Notes: generated by a model not told the origin, from the sequence alone. DNA of 64,000 nt from Lateolabrax maculatus (GCA_031216445.1 CM062211.1:2926001-2990000), one strand, 5' to 3'. Shown: positions 47,979-58,599, counted from the first letter of the stretch. Translations and numbers: made by a program.

Positions 47979-49159
47979 TCGTCTGTATAGGATCCTGTTC
48001 TGCAAGAACATCTGATGGAGGAAAAAAGGGTTTTCTAGCAGTAAAATTTAAAACATGTGGACAGATGTCGTAGTAATTGAGGACAAAGTTCAAAATCTGG
48101 GCTAATCAAAAGAAAATTTGTCCTTCATGGACCTTCCTTATAACACGTGTTTGGCTTTTCAGGAAGCTGTCATCCATTTTGCGCAGAGTTGCTCCTTTTC
48201 AAGTTGACTCGGCCAGGTCAGAGTCAGGTACTGCACCGTGCCATCGGGTGAAGGCAGAGAAACACTCTTGGGTGGTTAAGACACATAACTTGACCCACGC
48301 CATGGCGGCAGGAGTACGGAGGCCTAGCTCCTGCAATGGGGAAGGATGACACCAAACAATTGTCCACCTGTCCCAAAATCTTCTTTCCACAGCGGTTCAA
48401 CGGGGTTCAAATCTAGGGCCAGTCTTTTTTAATACCTTGGCCATATTGTCCTGTCTTTCATTTTTGTAATGCTTCTATGCACACAAATGTGTTTCATCCA
48501 ACTGGTCTGACATTATAAACACGTTTCTTTAAAGTCCTCAAATTTGTTGAACCCTTTGAAAAACGTACTGAGAGATTTCAAGCGGCCAGTGCGTCACAGT
48601 GCCAAGACCCCATTCCCTGACCACGAATCGGACTTTAAATCCCCTGGGGGTCTCCCGCGCGGGTTAGAATCCTGCCACCTGTGAAAATTTCGGCACTTCC
48701 CCGTTCCTCCCTTTGTTTTTGTGCCAAAAGAGTGGATGTTGACAATTGTTGTCGTGGTCTTTGTATAGAAAATACTGAAGACACTGGTCTCGACGATTCC
48801 CTGATTTTATACAACTGCCCGAGTCAGCTTGAAAAGGACTGAGTGTACAGAGAAAGATGAACGCTTTCCCAAAGCGAGCTCCATGAAGCTGAGCTACATA
48901 CGTGGCCCAGAGTTTGATTGTCCATCGTCGTTGATAGTTTGACAAAAAGGCCGTGACAAAATGCTTCATTATTTTCAAAACTAACTGTATAATTTGTCAC
49001 CAAGGCAGATTAACTTGGCTTTTACACAGAAGAGCTTATTAGAGTAAGACAAAGTACGTGATTATTAGAGAGGTCAGTTACAGAGACAAAGCCCAGCTTT
49101 AGAGTGGGTGGTCACTTTTTATCAAACAATTTTGTTTGCCCCGAGTCTACACCAGCGCC

Positions 49160-49231
49160 TCCCTGATGGTCTAGTGGCTAGGATTCGGCGCTCTCACCGC
49201 CGCGGCCTGGGTTCGATTCCCGGTCAGGGAA
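49160..49231 (+). tRNA. tRNA-Glu (CTC), unit 19
   Basis: Same U-G wobble variant as unit 18; last tRNA-Glu gene in the array. Confidence 0.94.
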
Positions 49232-50387
49232 TGTGGTTTTAGCACTGTGACGTGCTCCCGGAGAGGATTCCGCTGCCTTTCTCCCACGGCTCAATTCAGC
49301 ACCTGACTATAATCTGCCCCAGTCAGCCTGAAAAGGGTTGTGTGTACGGAAAAAGGAGATTGATGAATGCTTTCTCAAAGACGAGGAACAAGCCAGCTGC
49401 ATGAAGCCCAAGTTTCTGTGCAGTGGCCCACACTGTGAACCCCATCAGGTTCTCTGACTTACACAAACGGTGGCGTGGTGACTAAAGTGTTAAATGCAAC
49501 TGGCCCTAGATTTGAAGCCTGTGGAACATTTTTTCTTTTGCCTTCTACAAGGCATATTCATTTGGCTGTTACATACAAGAGTTCATTAAACACATTCTAC
49601 AAGACTGAAACATGTCCAGAATAGAAAAATCAATTGTGTAGTTTACACTAACTTCATATGAGTAAATTGAACGTAAATTGAACGGTCCACCATCTCCCCT
49701 TTTTTCAATGTGAATAAATGTGTACATAATCGTTTTACTCTCTGTTGTTTGTTGGACCTTATGTTATTTTGATGGTTTTCAGGGTTTTGTGTAAAATGTC
49801 TTGCTCTTTTTGTGTATTTTATTCCATTCTTGGCAATAAACTTGAAAAACAAAGAGAGACAAGAGGGAGGATATTTAATGAATCTTATTACGTAGCTAAA
49901 TGGATGATATACATTGCTTTGTGTCTACAGTGGAGGTTTCCATACAGCCCACTGATGCGTTTGATCGTCTGGAATGACACCTTCGCCTGCAGCACCTGAT
50001 GCCTCTTCAACCAAAGGTCTGTTTGCAGTCCTCTTTAACAGCTGAAAAACACACTGAACACTTTGTTTTTTTATCAGGGTCATACTTCATGACTTTTCCT
50101 CATTTGATGAGAATTGCTAATAAACATTATGGTGAACTGAGGACATCTGCTAATCCTACGGTGGCCCTGAAAGCTCAACACACTGCAACTTTCGGCAAAG
50201 GTCAGTTTCTCCTGGAAAAGCTGCTTTTGCCCAGGGGAGGTAGTTGTGGCAGAGGTTAAGGATGGACTACATATCCATTGGGGATTCATTCATTGGGGAG
50301 ATTCCACAGGGTTCAGAACTAGGGCCCTATGGCAGGAGCTCTGAATTGTCCATCACGTATGCTGGCATTGCAAAGACTTTGGTCCAG

Positions 50388-50459
50388 GCATTGGTGCTAT
50401 AGTGGTGAACATAGCTGCTTCCCAAGTAGTTGATCCGGGGTCAATTCTTGGCCAGTGCG
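50388..50459 (+). pseudogene. tRNA-Gly-like pseudogene, unit 19
   Basis: Same 72 nt as unit 15; seventeenth and last copy. Confidence 0.75.
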
Positions 50460-51074
50460 TCGTCTGTATAGGATCCTGTTCTGCAAGAACATCTGATGGA
50501 GGAAAAAAGGGTTTTCTAGCAGTAAAATTTAAAACATGTGGACAGATGTCGTAGTAATTGAGGACAAAGTTCAAAATCTGGGCTAATCAAAAGAAAATTT
50601 GTCCTTCATGGACCTTCCTTATAACACGTGTTTGGCTTTTCAGGAAGCTGTCATCCATTTTGCGCAGAGTTGCTCCTTTTCAAGTTGACTCGGCCAGGTC
50701 AGAGTCAGGTACTGCACCGTGCCATCGGGTGAAGGCAGAGAAACACTCTTGGGTGGTTAAGACACATAACTTGACCCACGCCATGGCGGCAGGAGTACGG
50801 AGGCCTAGCTCCTGCAATGGGGAAGGATGACACCAAACAATTGTCCACCTGTCCCAAAATCTTCTTTCCACAGCGGTTCAACAGGGTTCAAATCTAGGGC
50901 CAGTCTTTTTTAATACCTTGGCCATATTGTCCTGTCTTTCATTTTTTTAATGCTTCTATGCACACAAATGTGTTTCATCCAACTGGTCTGACATTATAAA
51001 CACGTTTCTTTAAAGTCCTCAAATTTGTTGAACCCTTTGAAAAACGTACTGAGAGATTTCAAGCGGCCAGTGCG

Positions 51075-51195
51075 TCACAGTGCCAAGACCCCATTCCCTG
51101 ACCACGAATCGGACTTTAAATCCCCTGGGGGTCTCCCGCGTGGGTTAGAATCCTGCCACCTGTGAAAATTTCGGCACTTCCCCGTTCCTCCCTTT
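51075..51195 (+). repeat. Array stub, unit 20 (121 bp)
   Basis: Ends at CGTTCCTCCCTTT, after which sequence jumps to ACTTCATATGAGTTAATTG, which resembles a point about 1 kb further into a unit (near 6918). The array therefore ends at a deletion junction and joins arm sequence that itself contains array-derived bases. Confidence 0.9.
51109..51157 (+). pseudogene. tRNA-Ser-like remnant in the stub
   Basis: Twentieth copy of the tRNA-Ser-like piece, with CCGCGTGGG in place of CCGCGCGGG in the T-stem. Confidence 0.6.
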
Positions 51196-51643
51196 ACTTC
51201 ATATGAGTTAATTGAACAGTCCACCATCTCCCCTGTATTCAATTTTTCAATAATTAGATACTTACGTCATCTTCTCCCTCAACCATTCTAGCCCAGTAGA
51301 CAACCACCAAGTTCACCCCACGTACAACTAATCCTCCCATTCGTAACTCTTTCCTCTCTTGTCTTTCTCCTGTTCCAACCAGTCTACGCAACAGATAATT
51401 AACGTAATTATACAGCTCTTGCACTCCTTCTCGTGCCTTTCATCCATCAACCACCAGCTGACGGATTCCTTGAAGGATATGAAGGGCACCTCCAACCGAA
51501 AGGAGAACAACCACTCGTTCCAGAGAGCTTACTCCAACAGAGTTCACATATTATTTTTTCTCTTCAGAGACATACTCTATCCCTCAATTTCCCTCCCACC
51601 GGCAGGAAATGTATGATCGCATCGCCATCGTTTCACATCGACC

Positions 51644-52147
51644 TTGCTTCCAAAGCCAGTCTTCAGCAGTTTAATGAAGACACATACTGAGGCACACTTG
51701 ACAATGAAATTTAGTGCTGCAACTTTGGCACTCATGCAGACCTACCATGCTCAGTATGTGGTGCCCCGTCTCACCCAACCTCGTCCTGTTCCATTCCTGC
51801 CAGCGCCAAGTCACATTAAGCCCAGACATGAGTTTAAGATTTCTATCGCTTATCGTCAACAGCAGTTTCTGCACTCGTACTTAAAGCCAGCATCGTCAGC
51901 CCCATCCATTATCTTCCCCGTAATCAACATCATAGATCAAAAGGAAAAACCATTTCGAGACATCCTTTCAGAAATTCTAAAGCATAAAATTGTCATATCC
52001 CCCCTTCATCTCCGAGTCCAGACAAGTGGTTTCATTCTGGTTGCACCAGTCGTCAGGCATTTCTCCCCTTCATTACTCCTGACACTCATTCAGGATTGGT
52101 GCTGGTACCTCAGCCTCCTGGATTCTGCGCCGGCCTGGCTAATCTAG
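51644..52147 (+). CDS. Hypothetical ORF, 167 codons, doubtful
   Basis: The longest plain frame in the right arm, from ATG 51644 to TAG 52145-52147. It has no recognisable domain, signal peptide or repeat. Sequence is Ser/Leu/Pro/His-rich. The left-arm counterpart (4841-5173) keeps about 100 residues and then breaks at an indel, so the frame is not maintained between the two copies. No TATA box, splice signals or close poly(A) signal were found that would support it. Most likely a chance frame or decayed mobile-element sequence. Confidence 0.2.
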   Translation: MLPKPVFSSLMKTHTEAHLTMKFSAATLALMQTYHAQYVVPRLTQPRPVPFLPAPSHIKPRHEFKISIAYRQQQFLHSYLKPASSAPSIIFPVINIIDQKEKPFRDILSEILKHKIVISPLHLRVQTSGFILVAPVVRHFSPSLLLTLIQDWCWYLSLLDSAPAWLI

Positions 52148-53017
52148 AGCGAACCTAGTGTCAGCGTGAAGAGATGTTGACACTGGAGAGCCGCTGGATT
52201 GGACCTGTACATTTTATCATGTTTTACTGCTAAGCAGCCTTTTTTTGTGTGTGTGTCTTATAAGTATTGTTTTATTAGTATTTAAATCTTTTTATCGTGG
52301 GTGGTCCCACCCCTTAGTTTAATTTGAATTGCAATAAATCTGACTTTGCTCCCCTTGATTTTAAAGAACCTGGTGCTGCCTGGCCTTGGCATTCGGTGCT
52401 CCAGCCATGAAGAATTTACTTTAGCCCCGAATAATCCTCCACTTTGAGCATTTTGCCAGTAAAGAAGATGGCAGTGTTGTAACTTTGTATCATCAGTGAA
52501 CAGAACGGAGGCAAGACCAATCAAAGAGGGTTTACAGGAACATACATGGAAATATTCATGTCTTATTGTCTGACAGGTCTTTGTCAGTTCTTCAGTTGGT
52601 GAGGTTACTGTGCCAAATGTGAGCTCACACAGTCAGTCAGTGTGAGGGAAAAATGGATATACGAATAATTTTCACTATTAAAAGGGTTGAAGCTGAAGCA
52701 GAGGCACAAACATCCTCTCATTCTGAGCCAGGAGAACACGAAATGTGAATGTCTGTATGAGTTCTTTGTTACATGAACATTGTCACCGCCGTGCGTGCAC
52801 ACGGATCTATTTGTTTTTCCCCTGTAGCCGCGCAGCGAGTGGGTTACTATGGTTATGGGAACGCTCTGCATCTCTGTCACTCTCAGACTTTTTGGCCGGG
52901 ATGTTGCAATATGTATATGCCACAATATAAAACTAAAGTAATTCCATTAATGCAATAAAACACTCAACATATTCACTACTTGTAGAGGAGAGCTACTGAT
53001 ACAGACATACAACAGTG

Positions 53018-53050
53018 CTCATATGTGTTTCCTGCTGAAACACATATGAG
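53018..53050. repeat. Perfect 14-bp hairpin, right arm
   Basis: Inverted counterpart of 3771-3803, with both stem halves unchanged and loop CTGCT. Confidence 0.7.
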
Positions 53051-53392
53051 CTATTAAAGTCCAGGAGTTTATAAATGAATAAAAATGAATGAATGTATTG
53101 GTGCTGTGAATAGGTACCACCTGCACAATTAAAGAGGTTACTTACCCAAACCAAAGACACTAAAGATGACATAAGATCCCACATGTGCATTGACTCAGCA
53201 GGGACATTATAAATGGTGCCACACTTAATATGTGTCCCACCTGTGGTTTCATGAAACCTACGCCCTTCAACAGTGATAACACTAGGTTGGTTTTATGACC
53301 AATCCAACTTTTTACTGATCATGTCATACATTGCCAGTTAAATTACACAAATTCCATAAATCAAAACTTGGTGGATGTTCAGGCTGCTGGTC

Positions 53393-53606
53393 TCTTCCAG
53401 AATCTGAAGGTGAAGGTTGTGGCTGCAGGTTTCTGGCAGAGGCTGTAGGTGGAGGCGTTCGCTGCAGATTTCTGCCAGAATCTAAAGATGGAGACAAAGG
53501 CTGCAGGTGGAGGTTCAGGCTGCTGGCCTCTGCCAAAATCTGAAGTTGGAGGCTGTGGTTGCAGGTGTCTGGGAGAGGTTGCAGGTGCTGTAACCTGCAA
53601 CTTTCA
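53393..53606 (+). repeat. 39-bp minisatellite
   Basis: Degenerate 39-bp units start at 53393, 53432, 53471, a 19-bp partial at 53510, then 53529 and 53568; consensus about TCTGCCAGAATCTGAAGGTG followed by a GGAGGCTGTGGCTGCAGGT half. Since 39 is a multiple of 3, several frames stay open and give Gln/Pro-rich peptides. From about 53607 to 53900 related words continue in mixed orientation. The left arm has lost most of this. Confidence 0.75.
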
Positions 53607-54277
53607 GCTACAGCCTCCACTTGCAGTTTCTGTTACACAGCTGCACCAGGAGCCTCCACCTGCAACCTCTGCCAGACAAGTGCACCCATGGCCTCCACCT
53701 GCTGGTCTCTGCCAGAATCTGCAGGTGGATGGTGTGGATGCAGGTGTCGAGCAGGGGCTGCAAGTGGGGGCTCGCTGCAACCTGAAACCTTCAGATTATG
53801 GCAGATACAGGGAGAGTCTCCACCTACAGCCTCCACCTACAGCCTCTCCCAGGAGGTTGCAGTTTGAGCATTTGCCTGCAGCTGTCTGCTATCCGCTGGA
53901 GGAGGCTACAGCAGCAGACGGCTGCAGTGGTATTAGTTTACAGTTTATTTCCGAAGGTGGCTGTAAGATGGTAATGGTGGAGGATGGAGCAGGGCACTTC
54001 AGAGGCTGTAAGTGGAGGATGGAGCAGGGCACTTCAGAGGCGGTAGGTGGAGATTTATCCATCCAGAGGCTATAGATGGTGGTTGACCGAGGTGGAGGAT
54101 GGTGGAGGGTGGAGGCTGATATCAGGGTGGAGGTCAGGTTCAGGTGGCTGTTGAGGCTGATCAGAGAGATTGTTAACATTCACAGATTAAAACAAGACTT
54201 CTTATCATTACTTCTAACTACAGTCATATTTCCAGATTGATCTTATCTAACTCTTATCAAACTATCATCATGCAGTT

Positions 54278-54879
54278 TTATTTCTCAGCCCTGGTGTCCA
54301 GAGGCTTCGGAGGATTCGGTTCTCCAGAAATGTCCACGTCATAACGGGGAGCATGGACTCCAGCCACGTATGACATGTGTACGCACGTCTTCATCGATGG
54401 TTGTTGTGAATGTGGGACGATCCAGCTTCTCCCACAGCTTCTGCTTAATGCGAAGCCCGAGGTCCAAACTTTAGGGACAAGCCGGCCGCTCTTGATTCTG
54501 TGGTGAGCGGAGAAAACAAAAATGAAATCATATTGACGCGTGTGATTTAAAAGCTTACATGTGGAAAAACGTGTTGATTTGAATATGTAATGATCATCTG
54601 ACTGAAAGAGTTGTTATTTCTGACACATATGTACCTCAGCATGTCATCCACCACCTCATGGTAGATCTGCTGGTACTCTTTACCGACCAATTGTGGATCC
54701 TCAGAGGGGTGTCATGGTGCAGTGTGGGTCTGGGGGGCCAGGGGCCACATTCAACATCCTGGGAATATCAACTGCCGAGGGGGAGCGCAGTCCAGGTCCT
54801 CTGGAGGTCCAGCAGCAGGGGTGGAGGGCCCAGGAGCAGAGACCAAATCCAACATATCACCAAATCTCATATTTTCCAT
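54278..54879 (-). pseudogene. Unrecognised two-exon gene remnant, right copy
   Basis: Counterpart of 2799-3400, exactly the same 602-bp length from ATG to TAA, with about a dozen substitutions by eye and no indel. The same frame changes are present, so both are copies of one already broken gene or of a gene whose exon structure I have misread. The Pro-rich N-terminus and YDVDISGEPNPPKPLD C-terminus are kept. Confidence 0.45.
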
Positions 54880-55228
54880 GATGAAAGTGTCTGTGAGTCT
54901 TTAGTCCTTTTCAGGGTGGTAGAAGTCCTCAGTGGAAGGGATAATTTGGAAGAAATTGTTGAATGAAATTTGTGAAAAACTTTTCTTGCCACTGTCGCCC
55001 AGTGCTTGCTGATGGTGGGAACTGTTGGGTCTCTGTAAATAATATTTTAAAGAGTATGGTCTAGAGCTACTCTATGTGAAAAGTGTCTTGAGATTACTTT
55101 TGTTATGATGTGGCGCTATACAAATTAAATCGACCTGACTTGACTTTGATAAGTCATCCACAGCAGGTGTCGGTACCAGGGTCTCTACATGTAGAGAAAG
55201 AGGTCTACATCTAATAAAATGGAACATA

Positions 55229-55423
55229 CAGTGGGTACGGAAAGTATTCAGACCACTTGAAATTTTTCACTCTTTGTTTCATTGTAGCCATTTGCTAAAA
55301 TCATTAATGTACACTCAGCACCCCATCTTGACAGAAAAAAACAGAAATGTAGAAATATTTGCTAATTTATTAAAAAAGAAAAACTGAAATTTCACATGGT
55401 CATAAGTATTCAGACCCTTTGCT
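55229..55423 (+). repeat. Left terminal inverted repeat of Tc1
   Basis: Outer direct-repeat copy near 55237-55251, inner copy near 55401-55417. A 22-bp gap near 55305 relative to the right TIR. Confidence 0.9.
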
Positions 55424-55605
55424 GTGACACTCACATATTTAACTCACATGCTGTCCATTTCTTCTGATCCTCCTTGAGATGGTTCTACTCCTTCATTGGA
55501 GTCCAGCTGTGTTTATTTAAACTGTTTGGACTTGATTAGGAAAGGCACACACCTGTCTATATGAGACCTTACAGCTCACAGTGCATTTCAGAGCAAATGA
55601 GAATC

Positions 55606-56625
55606 ATGAGGTCGAAAGAACTGCCCAAGGAGCTCAGAGACAGAATTGTGGCAAGGCACAGATCTGGCCAAGGTTTCAAAACAATTTCTGCAGCACTCAA
55701 GGTTCCTAAGAGCACAGTGGCCTCCATAATCCTTAAATGGAAGAAGTTTGGGACGACCAGAACTCTTCCTAGACCTGGCCGTCCAGCCAAACTGAGCAAT
55801 CGTGGGAGAAGAGCCTTGGTGAGAGAGGTAAAGAAGAACCCAAAGATCACTGTGGCTGAGCTCCAGAGATGCAGTAGGGAGATGGGAGAAAGTTCCACAA
55901 AGTCAACTATCACTGCAGCCCTCCACCAGTCGGGGCTTTATGGCAGAGTGGCCCGACGGAAGCCTCTCCTCAGTGCAAGACATATGAAAGCCCACATAGA
56001 GTTTGCCAAAAAACACATGAAGGACTCCCAGACTATGAGAAATAAGATTCTCTGGTCTGATGAGACGAAGATTGAACTTTTTGGCATTAACTCTAAGCGG
56101 TATGTGTGGAGAAAACCAGGCACCGCTCATCACCTGCCCAATACAATCCCAACAGTGAAACATGGTGGTGGCAGCATCGTGCTATGGGGGTGTTTTTCAG
56201 CTACAGGGACAGGACAACTGGTTGCAATTGAAGGAAAGATGAATGCGGCCAAGTACAGAGATATCCTGGAAGAAAGCCTCTTCCAGAGTGCTCAGGACCT
56301 CAGACTAGGCCGAAGGTTCACCTTCCAACAAGACAATGACCCTAAGCACACAGCTAAAATAACAAAGGAGTGGCTTCGGAACAACTCTGTGACCATTCTT
56401 GACTGGCCCAGCCAGAGCCCTGACCTAAACCCAATTGAGCATCTCTGGAGAGACCTGAAAATGGCTGTCCACCAACGTTCACCATCCAACCTGACGGAAC
56501 TGGAGAGGATCTGCAAGGAAGAATGGCAGAGGATCCCCAAATCCAGGTGTGAAAAACTTGTTGCATCATTCCCAAGAAGACTCATGGCTGTACTAGCTCA
56601 AAATGGTGCTTCTACTCAATACTGA
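55606..56625 (+). CDS. Tc1-family transposase (DD34E)
   Basis: 339 residues from the ATG at 55606 (MRSKELPKEL), the usual start and length for fish Tc1 transposases. In-frame ATGs at 55561 and 55597 would add 15 or 3 residues and are less likely. The N-terminal paired-like DNA-binding region has two helix-turn-helix subdomains (about residues 1-110) separated by a GRP motif (58-60). The catalytic domain has D152 (WSDET), D243 (QQDNDPKHTAK) and E278 (NPIEHLW), with 34 residues between the last two. It also has the glycine-rich stretch HGGGSIVLWGCFS at 186-198. It cuts and pastes the element into TA sites. All key residues are present and no stop or frameshift is seen, so it may be active. Confidence 0.95.
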   Translation: MRSKELPKELRDRIVARHRSGQGFKTISAALKVPKSTVASIILKWKKFGTTRTLPRPGRPAKLSNRGRRALVREVKKNPKITVAELQRCSREMGESSTKSTITAALHQSGLYGRVARRKPLLSARHMKAHIEFAKKHMKDSQTMRNKILWSDETKIELFGINSKRYVWRKPGTAHHLPNTIPTVKHGGGSIVLWGCFSATGTGQLVAIEGKMNAAKYRDILEESLFQSAQDLRLGRRFTFQQDNDPKHTAKITKEWLRNNSVTILDWPSQSPDLNPIEHLWRDLKMAVHQRSPSNLTELERICKEEWQRIPKSRCEKLVASFPRRLMAVLAQNGASTQY

Positions 56626-56843
56626 GCAAAGGGTCTGAATACTTATGACCATGTGATATTTCAGTTTTTCTTTTTTAATAAATTTGCAAAAATTTCTACA
56701 TTTCTGTTTTTTTTTCTGTCAAGATGGGGTGCTGAGTGTACATTAATGAGAAATAAAATGAACTTTTTTGATTTTAGCAAATGGCTGCAATGAAACAAAG
56801 AGTGAAAAATTTAAAGGGGTCTGAATAATTTCCGTACCCACTG
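56625..56843 (-). repeat. Right terminal inverted repeat of Tc1
   Basis: Inner direct-repeat copy near 56631-56646, outer near 56818-56837. The outer copy reads GGAAATTATTCAGACC, one base off the left end. Confidence 0.9.
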
Positions 56844-56892
56844 TACAGCCTGATTCTTTCATTTGTGTAAGTTCACTATGTATCTACAGTAG

Positions 56893-58169
56893 AGGTTTTG
56901 TTTATGTTTAAGTGATGATCTTGTATAAATTATGCATCTGGAGACAAAACATAGCAACCGTGGAATCCTGCACATCTAATTTGTATCAATCTGTGTTTAC
57001 AGTCACATCTTACCTGTAGCCTCATGCTTAATACAATCAGCCGAGGCCTTAGATCAAGTCCATATTTATCCACTGGTGACTCCATGTTCAAATAAAACTC
57101 TGCAAAAGTGCCCTCTTTGATGCCCCTGTGGTAAATAAAACATGAAGTGCCCTTTAGGACGCCCTTCCAAAAAGCTGTTGCAGTGCCATATAGGCTGCCC
57201 CACACGCTCGGAAATGAGCTTGACTCTAAGTGCCTCTAAATGTTTAAATAGTTAGTAGAGCCAATTCAATGAATTTAGTGTAAATAACTAACAATATCAG
57301 ATTTAATGAAAATAATTATAAAAACCAAAAACTATAAAAGAAGACAAAAGTAATCCAACATTGTTTCAGTTTTCTGAAGCCTTTTTATTTGACACCTCCT
57401 CTCATGCTATTTACACTGTAGAACTCAAAAGCCAGAATTCACCAATTTAGTGTTACTTAGCTGAATAAGACCTGAGTGTAGTTAAATAATTAAATTTGAT
57501 GAAGACAGAAATAACCATGAATGGATGGATGGAATTTACTTAGTGATTATTCACATAAAATACTGATAATTTTTCCAAATTGCCCTAAAAATCTAAATGT
57601 GCCTATTTTTCTGAATCTAATAAGAGAGTATTTAAGAGAGTACACAGATATAAGTGTGAATATAAGTTTTTCTACTTTGAAATCTTAATATTTGGCTTTT
57701 GTCGATCAAAAGCAATTTACCAGCAATTGGTACATCTCTTATTTCATTTTAATTAGTGTATCTCAGTCTGGTCCTTGGTCCCTCTCTTCAGCCACACACT
57801 CATCCCCAGCTCTCTGCATTTCTTTCAGCCCGTCTCCAGCACCTGCTCACTTCTCCCAGGTCATGTCCTCCCCAGACCTGCCATCCTCCAGCTGTCCACC
57901 AGATGCCCTCTGTCTTTCCCTCCTTTTCCCATCACTGACTGCTCCAACCATCAAAACACTTGTTCCCACGTCCCTCATCTGCTCCACCCAGCTCCTCACC
58001 TGCGTCTCATTTCCTCATCACAATGTGACTAAAGAGTTTGTAGAAACAGTGATGGTTATTTGTGGCTGAATTAGATTTGCTGGAGACCAGCTAACTCTTT
58101 TACCTTCAACTTAACAAACCTTTCTGGATGATGAATGATGACAACAGAGATGCACTGCCATTAATCAGA
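56893..58169. other. Spacer without recognised genes
   Basis: Mostly AT-rich. 57750-58020 is strikingly pyrimidine-rich (CTCC/TCTTTC words), giving long frames of Ser/Pro/Leu-rich peptides that are composition artefacts. Nothing else recognised. Confidence 0.5.
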
Positions 58170-58397
58170 TTAATTCAAATTTATTGAAGTACAGATTAAA
58201 TGCAGATGTGGGGACAATTTAGATTTTCCAATTGAGTTGCATGTCTTTGGAATGTGGGAGGAAACCGGGAGGGACCCGGGGAAAACCCACGTCAACACGG
58301 GGAGAACATGCAAACTCCACACAGAAAGGGCTGAGAGGGCACAGCCAATCTTCAAGCTTCTTCCTGTGAGGACACACTGAGCCACTGTGCTGCCCTG
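58170..58397 (-). mobile_element. tRNA-headed SINE-like repeat
   Basis: On the minus strand it begins GGGCAGCACAGTGGCTCAGTG with a tRNA-like head, followed by the body GTGGAGTTTGCATGTTCTCC, CCGGTTTCCTCCCAC and CCAAAGACATGCA. These words are very common in fish genomes as a tRNA-derived SINE-like family. The family name is not assigned. Confidence 0.55.
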
Positions 58398-58560
58398 ACT
58401 CTTAAAAAGGATGTGTTTGTTTCACCACATCAACACAGTGGCTTGTACAGTGATTTATACATCAAACAAAGCATTTAATATTTCACATATGGCTGTAGAC
58501 CAACTATAAATTCTCAACAACAAACATGATATTATTGTTATGTATTTGATTTTTATTTGA

Positions 58561-58563
<3 letters not shown>

Positions 58564-58595
<32 letters not shown>

Positions 58596-58596
58596 T
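58564..58596 (+). repeat. (GATT)n microsatellite
   Basis: About eight tetranucleotide copies; a second, slightly longer run lies at the same place in duplicate B. Confidence 0.9.
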
Positions 58597-58599
58597 TTT

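Larger units (their letters stand above)
46109..48593 (+). repeat. Array unit 18 (2485 bp)
   Basis: Full length again, with both tRNA-like passengers restored. Confidence 0.95.
48594..51074 (+). repeat. Array unit 19 (2481 bp)
   Basis: Last complete unit. Shares the T-stem wobble with unit 18 and TTGGTCCAGGC with unit 15. CAACAGGGTTC near 50880 is private. Confidence 0.95.
5861..51195 (+). repeat. tRNA-Glu tandem array, 19 units plus stub
   Basis: Nineteen direct repeats counted from the recurring word TCACAGTGCC, with lengths 2480 (units 1-5), 2481-2487 (units 6-15, 18, 19) and 1500 (units 16, 17), then a 121-bp stub. Units differ by a few substitutions and small indels. Every complete unit has one tRNA-Glu(CTC) gene 566 bp after its start, and a tRNA-Ser-like remnant at +34 to +82. 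All except units 16 and 17 have a tRNA-Gly-like copy. Short frames of 62-104 codons recur in all units only because the DNA is repeated. Confidence 0.97.
55229..56843 (+). mobile_element. Intact Tc1-like DNA transposon
   Basis: 1,615-bp element flanked by TA duplications (55227-55228 and 56844-56845). It starts CAGTGGGTACGGAAA and ends with the complement. Long terminal inverted repeats of about 195 bp (left) and 219 bp (right) each carry an outer and an inner copy of AAGTATTCAGACC, the IR/DR layout of fish Tc1 elements such as Sleeping Beauty. The left repeat lacks 22 bp present in the right. The encoded transposase is uninterrupted, which is unusual because most vertebrate Tc1 copies are broken. 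The TIR start recalls the Passport type from plaice, but this is from memory. Confidence 0.95.
51196..56892 (-). repeat. Right arm of large inverted duplication
   Basis: Reverse complement of 2504-5433, enlarged by the Tc1 insertion (55229-56843), by about 100 bp at 55100-55200 (GATGTGGCGCTATACAAATT..., a dispersed repeat tail common in fish), by the 39-bp minisatellite region and by other indels. The first about 60 bp (51196-51256) are homologous to the interior of the array unit (6918-6980). Confidence 0.85.

Noticed and set aside
5861..51195. Recurring ORFs of 62-104 codons in every unit (for example starting MKIMKHFVTAF or MFVGPYVILMV)
   Set aside because: They recur only because the DNA is tandemly repeated, overlap each other on both strands, lack any domain, and show changes at all codon positions. 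No start context or promoter supports them.
5861..51195. CRISPR-like regular spacing
   Set aside because: The period is 2.48 kb with full-length homology, not short repeats with unique spacers, and the genome is eukaryotic.
53324..54179. Gln/Pro-rich and Cys/Gly-rich frames of 67-208 codons
   Set aside because: Produced by the 39-bp minisatellite, whose period is a multiple of three, so several frames remain open on both strands.
55569..56585. Minus-strand frames opposite the transposase
   Set aside because: Shadows of the conserved transposase coding sequence; no independent evidence.
57692..58069. 125-codon Ser/Pro/Leu-rich frame
   Set aside because: Lies in a pyrimidine-rich tract with overlapping frames of similar bias; no domain or splice signal.
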